From Pedobacter sp. BS3 (lineage in GTDB: Bacteria; Bacteroidota; Bacteroidia; Sphingobacteriales; Sphingobacteriaceae), in NCBI RefSeq assembly GCF_008274585.1, contig NZ_VTRT01000003.1:1-64000 (forward strand): a stretch of DNA of 64,000 nt, in the 5' to 3' direction. Shown piece by piece: positions 24,913 to 35,000 of this stretch. The position numbers were made by a program, and so were the translations under genes. Under the pieces are notes generated by a model. That model had not been told where the DNA came from and did not search any database. It saw only the letters and a program-made list of their open reading frames with translations. The number at the start of each line of letters is the position of its first letter. Position 1 is the first letter of the stretch.

Positions 24913-26139
24913 ATGTCGCAAACCAAAATCTCAAACCGGAACGTTATTATCTTAGTTATTGTAGCCGCTTTAGGCTATTTCGTAGATATTTACGATCTGC
25001 TTTTATTTTCCATTGTACGTGTAGAGAGCTTTACGGATATTGGTGTTTCTGCTGCCGATATGCGTACTAAAGGCGAATTTGTGATCAATATGCAGATGCT
25101 CGGACTGCTGTTAGGCGGTATTATCTGGGGTATCATCGGCGACAAGCTGGGACGGGTTAAGGTGCTGTTTGGTTCTATTTTGCTGTATTCTATCGCCAAC
25201 ATCGCCAATGGTTTGGTAACCAGCGTAAATATGTATGCCCTGATACGGTTCATAGCCGGTATTGGTCTGGCCGGAGAGCTTGGCGCCGGTATCACACTGG
25301 TAAGCGAAACCATGGATAAAGAAAAACGCGGCTACGGAACCATGATCGTGGCCGGCGTAGGTTTACTTGGTGCCGCTACGGCAACTACCATAGCACATGA
25401 ATTTACCTGGCAAACGGCATATTTTGTCGGCGGAGGTTTAGGTTTATTGCTGCTGCTATTGCGGGTAGGTACATTTGAATCCGGTATATACAAGGAAGCC
25501 GAGCATAAGAACATTGAGCGGGGAAACTTCCTGATGCTGTTTACCGACAGAAAACGTTTTCTGAAATACCTGTATTGCATATTGATCGGCGTTCCCCTGT
25601 GGTTTGTGGTAGGTATCCTGGTAACCCAATCGCCGGAATTTGGCAAGGCGCTTCATGCAGCGCAACCGCTCAGCGCTGGCGTTGGCGTAATGTACACCTA
25701 TTTTGGTATCGCTATAGGCGATATAGCCGCCGGAGTATTTTCCCAGGTAACAAGGTCACGCCGTTTAACCGTATTGGTTTTCCAGGTACTCACAGTGATC
25801 AGCATCTGCATGTACCTGAACAGCCAGGGCATCACCGAAAGCCGTTTTATCTGGCTGTGCCTGTTCATGGGATTTGCCGTAGGCTATTGGGCCACGTTTG
25901 TAACCATTGCTTCCGAGCAGTTCGGTACCAACATCCGGGCAACCGTAACCACTACAGCGCCGAATTTTGTCAGAGGCTCGCTTATACCCATCACATTTGC
26001 GTTCGAGTTTTTCCTTGAAAAGTATAACATCATTACCGCGGCATATATCATGACGGCCATTCTGACCATCGTGGCCATGTTCGCCCTCAGCCAGCTAAAG
26101 GAAAGCTTTAACAAAGACCTGAACTATATTGAAGAATAA
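24913..26139 (+). CDS. MFS transporter (metabolite:H+ symporter-like)
   Basis: 408 residues with about twelve helices. ALGYFVDIYDLLLFSIVR at the N-terminus and the loop WGIIGDKLGRVKVLFGS after TM2 identify the major facilitator superfamily, sugar/metabolite symporter side; AGIGLAGELGAGITLVSE is TM4 of that group. Residues GIYKEAEHKNIERGNF form the central cytosolic loop. Substrate unknown, possibly an organic acid or sugar. The start is ATG 24913 with a promoter-like pair just upstream; gmhB follows 63 bp later in the same direction. Confidence 0.9.
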   Translation: MSQTKISNRNVIILVIVAALGYFVDIYDLLLFSIVRVESFTDIGVSAADMRTKGEFVINMQMLGLLLGGIIWGIIGDKLGRVKVLFGSILLYSIANIANGLVTSVNMYALIRFIAGIGLAGELGAGITLVSETMDKEKRGYGTMIVAGVGLLGAATATTIAHEFTWQTAYFVGGGLGLLLLLLRVGTFESGIYKEAEHKNIERGNFLMLFTDRKRFLKYLYCILIGVPLWFVVGILVTQSPEFGKALHAAQPLSAGVGVMYTYFGIAIGDIAAGVFSQVTRSRRLTVLVFQVLTVISICMYLNSQGITESRFIWLCLFMGFAVGYWATFVTIASEQFGTNIRATVTTTAPNFVRGSLIPITFAFEFFLEKYNIITAAYIMTAILTIVAMFALSQLKESFNKDLNYIEE

Positions 26140-26202
26140 AGCGGTAACGAAATTACAGGCTGCGTAATTGCCAGCATCAGATTTTTTAATAGTTTTGGCG
26201 CC

Positions 26203-26697
26203 ATGATGCAAAAAACTAAGGCTGTATTTCTCGACCGTGATGGCGTGCTAAACAAAGAAATGGGCGATTACGTATGTCGCCTGGAGGATTTTACCGTGCT
26301 GGAGCATAATTTTAAGTCGCTTAAAGAATTGCAGGACAGGGGATATCTGCTCATTGTCATTACCAACCAGGGCGGTTTGGCCAAAGGCTGGTACAGCGAT
26401 GAGGTATTGCAGCAAATGCATCAGAAGCTGAAAAAGACTTACCAGGATCAGGGAATTACCTTGACCGATATTTATTACTGCAATCATCATCCCGAATACA
26501 ATGGCAAATGCCTTTGCCGTAAACCAGGTTCGCTGATGCTGGAAAAAGCCGCCGCCCGTTATAATGCCGACCCTTCAAGATCTTATTTTATTGGTGACCG
26601 CGAACGTGATGTATTGGCCGGTGAGGCTGCCGGCATGACCGGTATTTTGATCGATTCAGACCAGCCCATAAGCGAGGTGTTACACCTGATAGCGTAG
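26203..26697 (+). CDS. gmhB: D-glycero-D-manno-heptose-1,7-bisphosphate 7-phosphatase
   Basis: 164 residues of the HAD-IIIA family: catalytic FLDRDGVLNKE (nucleophile and acid Asp), VITNQGGLAKG (motif II), the zinc-loop CNHHPEYNGKCLCRKP with Cys/His/Cys/Cys as in GmhB, and motif IV FIGDRERDVLAGEAAG. It removes the 7-phosphate in ADP-heptose synthesis for LPS. The matching kinase gene is at 46258-47235, away from here. A second ATG follows immediately at 26206. Histidinol-phosphatase activity is a less likely alternative. Confidence 0.88.
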   Translation: MMQKTKAVFLDRDGVLNKEMGDYVCRLEDFTVLEHNFKSLKELQDRGYLLIVITNQGGLAKGWYSDEVLQQMHQKLKKTYQDQGITLTDIYYCNHHPEYNGKCLCRKPGSLMLEKAAARYNADPSRSYFIGDRERDVLAGEAAGMTGILIDSDQPISEVLHLIA

Positions 26698-26909
26698 GCG
26701 GACAGGAAATGTTAGATGTTAGACAGTGAATACCTAACGGGCCGGACGGTTTAAGAAGTTGCCAGGATGCTGAAATACAGATAATAAAGCATTAACCTTT
26801 TGTGGCTTTGGAGCATTTCTTATAGATACCAATAAACTTCTACAAAGTTATTTCATAGCTTAGCACCTGTTAACGTTGAATTGCTTATTTTACCTGAAAT
26901 CAGTAGGTT

Positions 26910-27770
26910 ATGAAATTTTTGACTCCTTTGCTTCTGTTCACCTTCTTTATATCAGCTATTGAAGCTAAAGCACAATCCCAATCCCCGTTTCAATTCAATA
27001 AGCCTTTTTATGAGGCTATAGATAAATAGGTGGTATTTCCAAAAGCTGAGAAAGATTCTCTTTATGGCTATGGGTTCATTTATTTAGATGTAGTAGCTGG
27101 CCCCACAGTAAACTACGAAGGGAAAATAAAAGTTAACGGAGCTGAAATTGAAAAAATAATAGATCCCTCCACTCTTAAGGCGGGTTTTAAATACAGATTA
27201 GGCCAAAATACCAGACTGGTGCATATCTTATCCTCACAACAGGTGGAGAAGCTTCAGCTAAAACCTGTACCAGATTGGTTGTCTATATATAAAAGTGCTG
27301 ATAATTCTACTTATCAAACCGCCTTAGGCTCTATGTATAATGCAGTGGGGAGATCTGATATGGCTTTGCCCTTGCTGGAGGCCATCTACCAGAAAGATAC
27401 CAAAAATCAAAAGCTTGTTTTTGAGCTTGCTTTTGCCTACAATGCATTACAAAATTATAAAAAGGCCATTGATGTTCTGGTTGCGGCCCTTAAGCAGGAT
27501 CCGGATAATGCCTTATATTACAAAGAATTGGTTTATAGTTACTGTAAACTCAACAACCCGAAACAGGCAGAAGATACTTATACGGATTTTTTGCAAAAAG
27601 CTCATAATAAAACGTACCAGTACGAAATGGCATACAATATTATGTACCAGTACTTTTTAGATAGAAACAGAGCAGGTTTTGATAAATGGGCATCTGTTGT
27701 TGAAGCATCCCGGCAGGCAGCAATGCTTAAGAATTTAGAAGCCATGCGGCAAGACTGGGATAAAAAATAA
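26910..27770 (+). pseudogene. Exported TPR-repeat protein interrupted by an amber codon
   Basis: The ATG at 26910 begins a signal peptide (FLTPLLLFTFFISAIEAKAQ) and 39 residues later an in-frame TAG (27027-27029) follows the Lys of EAIDK. The frame then continues without further interruption to 27770, encoding about 246 more residues with tetratricopeptide-like helices (TYQTALGSMYNAVGRSDMAL, LVFELAFAYNALQNYKKAID, LYYKELVYSYCKLNNPKQAE; periods near 34). A GTG directly after the TAG could restart translation but would lack the signal peptide. Either a recent nonsense mutation, a sequencing error or readthrough. Confidence 0.75.
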
Positions 27771-27792
27771 AGAGCGTCTTATTGACGGTTAG

Positions 27793-27888
27793 AGATATAC
27801 TCCTATCCGATACGAAGGTTGCCTCCCCGAAGACCGCTCCGTACAAATGGTAAACGGACAGGTCATTACACTGCCGTTTGAACGATAA
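27793..27888 (+). pseudogene. Possible C-terminal coding remnant (31 aa)
   Basis: Between stops at 27790 and 27886 the frame reads YTPIRYEGCLPEDRSVQM and ends ITLPFER, with protein-like composition, but there is no start codon upstream and no family I recognise. It may be the tail of a deleted gene. The rest of the 334-bp gap holds the word repeat below and a promoter. Confidence 0.3.
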
Positions 27889-27972
27889 GCATTTTATTTT
27901 CGATAATAGCTATCGTTTGGATACATCTTTTGTGAGAGCTTTATTTTACTCATAGCTCATAGAAAGCCCCAT

Positions 27973-28020
27973 CAATTGTCCACTGTCCATTATCCACTGT
28001 CACTTGTCCACTGTCAATTG
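27973..28020. repeat. TGTCCACT word repeat
   Basis: The element TGTCCACTGTC occurs in two exact forms and two decayed forms (TCCATTATCCACTGTC) within 48 bases, flanked by CAATTG at both ends. It is one of several word-like low-complexity tracts in gaps of this window. Confidence 0.65.
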
Positions 28021-28043
28021 CTAATATTCTTTTTTAAACAAAA

Positions 28044-28099
28044 TTTGCTATTCCAATAATAATATCTAAATTTGGTAAACCAATTAATTGGATAACCAA
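28044..28099 (+). promoter_or_regulatory. Promoter of the alginate locus with two palindromic operators
   Basis: TTTG at 28044-28047 and TAAATTTG at 28067-28074 are 19 bp apart, an exact match to the Bacteroidota promoter consensus. Two 12-bp palindromes, TTGGTAAACCAA (28072-28083) and TTGGATAACCAA (28088-28099), centre to centre 16 bp, cover the end of the -7 box, the expected start of transcription and the leader. This placement would repress. The FadR-type GntR gene two genes down is the likely binder; short TTGGT-ACCAA palindromes fit the dyad sites of that family. Confidence 0.75.
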
Positions 28100-28104
28100 A
28101 TCAG

Positions 28105-28998
28105 ATGAAGCGAACTTTCTTGTCATTAATATTGTTGTGTCATGTTTTAGCCGGTTTTTCATCCTGTAAAAAAGGAACGGCAACAGCAAACAAAGAAAAA
28201 GAAGACACTAATCCCCCGGTGAGTACTCCTCAGCAGCAGGGCGCTCTATTATCCGCAACCGGCAGTAAAGATACTTACGCGTTGATCAACAGTGTTTTGG
28301 GTGGAAAGGGCGATGTGGTTGAAGCGCCGGATTGTGCGCATCCTGACTTTGGAAAGCATATCCGTGAAGTATATGATAACGATCTTAAAAAATATGTATT
28401 TGCATTTTACCTGCATAAATCACCGGACAATGACCGGTGTAACGGTAAGACAGACCGGCAGCGGAATGAGATCAAAACCTACGATCAATCGCCTGATAGC
28501 TTAATTGCTCATAACGGCGAAAGCTTTACGTATAAATGGAAGTTTAAGCTGGATGCCGGTTTTCAGCCATCGCCGGGCTTTACCCATATTCACCAGATAA
28601 AACCAGGTGACGGTGATGCCGATATGCCTATCATTACGCTAACGGCACGTTATAAAAAAGATGGCGACCAACTGGAACTGATCCATACCGGTGGTTCGGA
28701 TGTAAATACCTCTTTAGGAAAGGTTGCGTCGGTAGATTTGGCGCCCTTTAAAGGAAGCTGGGTGGAAGTGACAGAAAACGTAACATTTGGCGGAACAGGT
28801 AAATATGAAATTACGATTAAGAGTGTAGATAAGCAGAAGGTGTTGCTTTCATACAGCACGTCATCCATAGATTTATGGCGCAGCCAGACCACGTTTTGCC
28901 GGCCGAAATGGGGAATGTACCGCAGCTTATTGTATCCGGATTATATACGTGATGAGGAGATCAGGTTTGATGATTTCCGGATCATAAAGAATAAGTAA
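28105..28998 (+). CDS. Jelly-roll polysaccharide lyase-like lipoprotein
   Basis: 297 residues with a lipoprotein leader ending GFSSCKK. The body looks like a concanavalin-like jelly roll of the type used by alginate and heparin lyases: RNEIKTYDQSP (resembling the RxExR strand of PL7), THIHQIKPG (QIH-like motif) and RPKWGMYRSLLYP (in the place of the PL7 YFKAGxYxQ strand), ending DDFRI. The exact CAZy family is not resolved. As the first gene behind the operator-bearing promoter it probably makes oligomers at the cell surface or in the periplasm for the PL17 enzyme. Confidence 0.68.
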   Translation: MKRTFLSLILLCHVLAGFSSCKKGTATANKEKEDTNPPVSTPQQQGALLSATGSKDTYALINSVLGGKGDVVEAPDCAHPDFGKHIREVYDNDLKKYVFAFYLHKSPDNDRCNGKTDRQRNEIKTYDQSPDSLIAHNGESFTYKWKFKLDAGFQPSPGFTHIHQIKPGDGDADMPIITLTARYKKDGDQLELIHTGGSDVNTSLGKVASVDLAPFKGSWVEVTENVTFGGTGKYEITIKSVDKQKVLLSYSTSSIDLWRSQTTFCRPKWGMYRSLLYPDYIRDEEIRFDDFRIIKNK

Positions 28999-29061
28999 GT
29001 AAATTTTCACATTTTAGACAAAAATAAATGATTGATTAGCTTTTAACCTTCAACTTACATC

Positions 29062-29799
29062 ATGAGTTCCTTTATTGAAAATATTAAAGCCATACAGGTA
29101 GAATCTACAGTTGATAAGATCATCAGCCAGCTAAAACAGCTGATTGTATCGGGCCAATTAAAACCCGGGGACAGGTTGCCGGCAGAACGTGTATTGGCAG
29201 AAAAATTTGGCGTGGGCCGCAGCTACGTCCGAGAAGCCATTTTGCGTCTTGAATTTTATGGCCTGCTCAGAACGTCGCCGCAAAGCGGAACATACGTTTC
29301 GGGATTGAGCATTAAGGTGCTGGATAACCTCATAACCGATATCATTAAGTTTAACAAAGATGATTTTAATGCGCTGATCGAAGCCCGTTATTACCTGGAG
29401 CTCGATTCTGTGAAACTTGCTGCCGAACGCCGTACCGATGAAGATCTGAAAATTATTGAAACTGCTCTTACTGATTACGAGAACAAAATTAACGAAGGTT
29501 TGCCGGCAGTAGAAGAAGACATGTTATTCCACATGCAGATTGCAAAGGCAACCAAAAACACGATCATTGAATCGATGATCTTTATTCTCATCCCTGATCT
29601 GATAAGGAACATTGTTGAAAGTAAAATTTGCGGCGACGGACGGGGACAACGGGCAATCCCGGAACACCGTAACATATTCGAAGCGCTTGTTAATAAAGAT
29701 ATTGATGCTGCTGAAAATGCAATGGCAGGTCACCTGGATGAGATATTCCAGGTTAGCCGTGCCGGCTTTGAAGCCAAGCGCCTGATCGATGAATCATAA
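29062..29799 (+). CDS. GntR-family regulator, FadR (FCD) subfamily
   Basis: 245 residues. N-terminal winged helix with LIVSGQLKPGDRLPAERVLAEKFGVGRSYVREAI-type sequence (residues about 20-70, GntR hallmark), C-terminal all-helical FCD ligand domain with EARYYLELDSVKLAAERR and the metal-binding pattern including FHMQIAKAT. FCD regulators bind organic acids; in alginate-degrading bacteria such a regulator senses a uronate breakdown product such as DEH or KDG. It lies within the locus and likely binds the palindromes at 28072-28099, repressing until inducer appears (inference). Confidence 0.92.
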   Translation: MSSFIENIKAIQVESTVDKIISQLKQLIVSGQLKPGDRLPAERVLAEKFGVGRSYVREAILRLEFYGLLRTSPQSGTYVSGLSIKVLDNLITDIIKFNKDDFNALIEARYYLELDSVKLAAERRTDEDLKIIETALTDYENKINEGLPAVEEDMLFHMQIAKATKNTIIESMIFILIPDLIRNIVESKICGDGRGQRAIPEHRNIFEALVNKDIDAAENAMAGHLDEIFQVSRAGFEAKRLIDES

Positions 29800-29856
29800 A
29801 TCTGATAGCGATTATAGTCTGATAGATAATTAAATAAAATACATAATTAATTGATA

Positions 29857-31986
29857 ATGAATTACTTGAATAAAGTGATAAGGGCTCTTATTTTCCTGTG
29901 TTTTTCCTGTAGCTGCTTTGCCCAGGTACATCCTAACATGATGTTGACTAAAGGCAATGTTGCTGCGGTACGCCAGGGATGCCAGCAATATCCGTTATTG
30001 AAAAGCTCCTTTATAAAGGTAAAAGCGGATGCGGATAAGGCGATAAACAGCCCGATAGAAGTTCCTGTTCCTAAGGATGGCGGCGGTGGACCCACGCATG
30101 AGCAGCATAAAAGGAATTACCAGAACATTCTGAATTGCGGCATTGCCTACCAGATAACCGGAGAGAAAAAATATGCCGATTATGTACGTAACATCCTGTT
30201 AAAATATGCCGATCAGTACGAAAAATGGCCCATGCATCCAAAAGCCAAAGATGAGGAGCCCGGTCGCATATTCTGGCAATCGCTGAATGATTTTGTATGG
30301 CAGGTACACGTAATACAAGGATATGATCTGGTATACGATGCTATTCCGGCCACAGATCGTGCAACCATTGAGCAGCACCTGTTCATGCCCATCCTGAACT
30401 TTTTTACTAAAGACTGCTACAAAACCTTTAATCTCATTCATAATCACGGTACGTGGTGTCTGGCTGCCGTAGGCATGACCGGTTATGTGCTGCATAAGCC
30501 CGAATATGTGGAGATGGCCCTGAAAGGTTCCGCAAAAGATGGTAAAACCGGCTACCTGGCCCAATTGCAGCAATTATTTTCGCCCGTCGGGTATTATACC
30601 GAAGGCCCGTATTACCAGCGTTATGCCATTTTACCGTTCGTGATATTTGCCAAGGCCATTCAGCAATACCAACCGCAAATGCATATCTACAATTATGCAA
30701 ACGGGGTGTTAGCCAAGGCAATCAATACCTCGTTACAGCTAACTTATACCAATGGGCTGTTTTTCCCGCTGAACGATGCTATAAAAGACAAAAGCTTTGA
30801 ATCGGTAGAGCTGGTTTACGGCGTTGATCTGGCATACAGTGACATGGGTGGTTCTGCCGATCTGCTGGATATTGCACAGCAGCAAAACCAGGTTATCGTA
30901 TCGGATGCCGGCCTGAAAGTGGCTAAAGCCGTTGCCGAAGGTAAAACACAGCCTTTCCGCTATAAAAGTATGTGGTTCAGAGATGGAAACAAAGGCGACG
31001 AAGGCGGTTTAGGCGTGCTCCGTTATGGAAAAAATACCGACCAGCAATGCGTGGTGGTGAAAGCCGCCGCTCAGGGTATGGGGCACGGCCATTTTGATCG
31101 CCTGAACCTGTTATATTATGATCACGGTACTGAAGTATTTTCAGATTACGGTTCAGCCCGTTTCCTGAACATTGATACCAAAAGCGGTGGCGGCTACCTG
31201 CCCGAAAATAAAAGCTGGGCGAAGCAAACGGTAGCGCATAATACGGTAGTTGTCGATCAAACGTCGCATTTTAAGGCCAAAGTAGGCGATGCTGAAAAAT
31301 ATTATCCCAAACTGTTGTCCTTCTCAGATAAACCCGGCTTACAGGTAGTAAGTGTAAAAGAAGAGCACGCTTACAAGGATGTTGCCCTGGTTCGTACCAG
31401 CATATTGTTCAAGCCGGAAGGAGCGGACAAGGAATTACTGATCGACGTGTTTAAAACGTTATCAGACCAGCCGCACCAATACGATCTGCCATTCTGGTAT
31501 CAGGGGCACATTACCGATATCTCGTTCAAAACCGTATTTAATAGCAATAATTTGCAGGCTTTAGGCAAAGACTTCGGTTATCAGCACTTATGGTTAAATG
31601 CCGTTTCTGATGTCACAGACCAGGGCTATATCACAGTGCTCAATAACAAGCGCTTTTACACTACCTCGTTTTTGGCAGGCAAAGGCATGAAAGTACAGTT
31701 TGTTACAGTGGGCGCTAATGATCCGCAAAATAATTTAAGGAATGAAAAAGCATTCATCCTGTCGCAGAAAGCTAATAATGGCTGCTCTTTTATTTCACTT
31801 ACCGAAACCCACGGTGCAACTGATCCCATAGCAGAAACGGTGGTGGGTTCAGTGAAGAGATCGGGTAACCTAAGCCTGATCAAAGACGATAAGCAGCAAA
31901 CTTCATTCTCATTTGCTTATAAAAAACATACCTATACCGTCACTATAAACTATACCGATAACACTTCTAATGTGCAGATAAATTAA
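29857..31986 (+). CDS. PL17 oligoalginate lyase
   Basis: 709 residues with a signal peptide (LIFLCFSCSCFAQ; the early Cys could instead allow lipidation). The N-terminal (alpha/alpha) barrel carries the PL17 active-site pieces NHGTW (Asn196, His197) and EGPYYQRY (Tyr near 253); the later GMGHGHFDR belongs to the beta-sandwich heparinase II/III-like domain that supplies the second catalytic His. PL17 enzymes act exolytically on alginate oligomers, releasing unsaturated monomer that becomes DEH. The ATG at 29857 is used, as the frame upstream begins only with TTG. 26 bp before susC. Confidence 0.92.
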   Translation: MNYLNKVIRALIFLCFSCSCFAQVHPNMMLTKGNVAAVRQGCQQYPLLKSSFIKVKADADKAINSPIEVPVPKDGGGGPTHEQHKRNYQNILNCGIAYQITGEKKYADYVRNILLKYADQYEKWPMHPKAKDEEPGRIFWQSLNDFVWQVHVIQGYDLVYDAIPATDRATIEQHLFMPILNFFTKDCYKTFNLIHNHGTWCLAAVGMTGYVLHKPEYVEMALKGSAKDGKTGYLAQLQQLFSPVGYYTEGPYYQRYAILPFVIFAKAIQQYQPQMHIYNYANGVLAKAINTSLQLTYTNGLFFPLNDAIKDKSFESVELVYGVDLAYSDMGGSADLLDIAQQQNQVIVSDAGLKVAKAVAEGKTQPFRYKSMWFRDGNKGDEGGLGVLRYGKNTDQQCVVVKAAAQGMGHGHFDRLNLLYYDHGTEVFSDYGSARFLNIDTKSGGGYLPENKSWAKQTVAHNTVVVDQTSHFKAKVGDAEKYYPKLLSFSDKPGLQVVSVKEEHAYKDVALVRTSILFKPEGADKELLIDVFKTLSDQPHQYDLPFWYQGHITDISFKTVFNSNNLQALGKDFGYQHLWLNAVSDVTDQGYITVLNNKRFYTTSFLAGKGMKVQFVTVGANDPQNNLRNEKAFILSQKANNGCSFISLTETHGATDPIAETVVGSVKRSGNLSLIKDDKQQTSFSFAYKKHTYTVTINYTDNTSNVQIN

Positions 31987-32012
31987 CCAACGCTAAAATA
32001 AAACGAAAGATC

Positions 32013-35000
32013 ATGTATTATAAACCAAAACGATTATTTAATTGCCGTAGCAGCGCCCTGGTTTGCGCCATTGCATTGCTTGGTTACTTTAATCCTGTAG
32101 CTGCCGAAACCACAGTGCCGGATAGCCGTTTGACATATCTTCTGAAGGATATCACCGTAAGCGGTCAAGTTACCGATACCAGGGGCGAGCCGCTGGCAGG
32201 CGTAAGCATCACCATAAAAGGTAAGGCAACCGGTACTACTACCGGTATTGATGGAAAATATGTTCTGAAAGGCGTGCCTGAACAAGGAACACTGCTGTTC
32301 AGGTATATCGGTTTTAAGCCGCTAACTGTTGCTGTAAATAACCGTAAAACCATTAATGTAAAGCTGGAAGAAGAAGTTAAAGACCTGGACGAAGTGGTGG
32401 TAGTAGGTTATGGTACGGTAAAAAAATCGCATTTAACAGGCGCTGTGGCCAAGCTGAAGAATGATAATTTGGATGAAATTCCCACATCGCGGCTGGATAA
32501 TGCCTTGATCGGGAAACTGGCCGGGTTAACCGTTCAGAACAATACCTCTGAGGTTGGTACAGAGCCAACACTGCGCATCCGCGGGGCAAGCTCTATCAGC
32601 GCCAATGCCGATCCGTTGGTAGTAGTAGACGGTCACCCGATAGAAGATGGACTGGCATACGTTAACCCGCAGGATGTAGAATCCATCGAAGTGCTGAAAG
32701 ATGCTGCATCGGCAGCTATCTACGGTTCTCGTGGAGCAAACGGGGTAATTATTGTAACTACTAAAAAGGGTGTGGCCGATAGGCCGAAGTTTACCTTTAA
32801 AACCTATTACGGCATTAAGCAGGCATACAGTACGTTGCCCATAATGAATACTACCGAATATACCAATTTACTGTTCGCTGAAGCCGCCTTGCGGGCCAAT
32901 GATCCATCGGTTGCAACGGCAAACCAGAACCTGATAACCGCAAACGAGCGTGCCGCGTATATCATCGAAAACCAGATTAGCGGTACACCAACCGATTGGC
33001 AGCAGGTAGCTTTACGCGATGCCAGCATTTATAACGTACAATTGGCAGCATCCGGCGGGAAAAAAGATTTGCGTTATTATGTTTCAGGCAATTTGCAGCA
33101 GGATCAGGGGGTGATGAAGTTCAGCGAGAACAATCGTGGAAATTTTAAAGCCCGGATAGACGCAAATCTGAGTCCTAAGTTAAATATTAGTGTAAATATC
33201 AATCCTACTTATACCAAAACCCGGCGGCCTGCGGTAAACTTTACCGATTACTATCGCTTTTATTCCTTCCTGCCGGTATATCATACACCATTTACGGCAG
33301 AGTTTGTAGATCAGAATGCGCAATGGGCTGATATCCGTCCGGGAGATTATGCCCAGGCACGTCATTTTACCAATTTGTATTATGCAGGTACGATGCCTGA
33401 TGGCTCTTTCTGGACAAGCAGCGGAACTATTGAGCCGTTCTCTACCCAGAATAACACGCCATTGTCTATTGCCAATCGCGAAAACCGCTATTCTACCACC
33501 TACCGCTTTCAGGGTAGTACCGATCTGAGCTACAATTTTACCAAAGACCTGGTGTTTAAAACTTCGGTAAGCGCCTACTACAGTAACCGCGAGGACGATA
33601 CCTTTACCAAGAGCAATGCCCGTAAAGATGGAGATGTTAATTCAGGCACTATTCATACCCTTAGAACGATCGACCTGCTTTGGGAAAATACGCTGAATTA
33701 TAATCGCAGCTTTGGCAGCCATAACTTTAGTGGGTTGTTAGGTTATACGGTACAAAAGACCACGCTGGATGAGTCGAATATCGTAGGTTCAGATTCACCT
33801 TCCGATGATTTTACAAGCCTGAGTCAGGCTGCTTATATCGATCAGCTGCAAACCTATACCACCAGGACGCCAATTGGCTTGCTTTCATACCTGGGACGTA
33901 TTAATTACGATTATAAAGGAAAGTATCTTTTTTCAACCAGCCTGCGTACAGATGGCAGCTCTAAGTTCCGGGATGGCCGCCGCTGGGGATGGTTTCCCTC
34001 GGTTTCAGGAGGCTGGGTGATTAGCAGCGAGCCTTTTATGCAGAAATCACAAAGCTGGATGAACAACTTAAAAGTAAGGGCCAGCTACGGGGTGACCGGT
34101 AATAACCGGATCGAGGATTTTTCATACCTCGATCTGTTATACAAAACCACATATTCGTTTGGTGATGGCACCGGTACAGTATCGCAGGGACAGTCGCCCA
34201 ATAATGCAGTAATATTCGGGCCTGATATTACCTGGGAAACCACCAGCTCATTTGATGCCGGCGTTGACTTTGGTTTTCTTAAAAACAGGTTCACGTTAAC
34301 CGTAGATTATTACCGTTCGCAAACCGATAAATTATTGTTACAGCAAGGCACGCAATCCATTACGGGGTCTAACGTTTTCTGGAACAATAACGGTAAGATC
34401 CAGAATCATGGTCTGGAAATAGAGCTAAGCTCGGCCAACATCAATCACAAAAACTTTAAATGGAACACATCGCTTAACTTCTCAGCGAACCGCAATAAGC
34501 TGCTCAAATTAGGCGGCGAACCTTACCAGTACAACTATGGCGAGCGCAACGAAATTTATGCGTCCATTGTCGGACAGCCTTATATCCAGTTTTACGGATA
34601 TAAAACCGACGGGGTATGGCTTTCGCAGGCCGATGCCGATGCAGCCGTAGCCGCCGGGCAGACATCCATCCTGCAAAAGTATTTCCAGGAAGGTGGTCTA
34701 AAGCTAAAAGACCTTAACGGCGATAACAAAATTGACGAACAGGACAGAACCGTAATAGGCTCGCCGTTCCCGGATTTTACCTGGGGAATTAACAACAGCT
34801 TCAGGTACAAGAACTTCGATCTGAATTTTCTTATCCAGGGTTCACAGGGCGGCCAGCTCATTGATGGCGATGTATATTACAACGAAACCAAAAAGCTGAA
34901 CCGCAATTTTACGGATAATCGCTGGGTAAGTCCGGCAAATCCCGGCGACGGAAAAACGCCGTATTACACCAACGGTATAGCCGCCGATGTGCTGCTGACC

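Noticed and set aside
27027-27029. Pyrrolysine or other recoding at the amber codon
   Set aside because: No pyl genes or suppressor tRNA in the window, and recoding of this kind is not expected in this phylum; mutation or base error is simpler.
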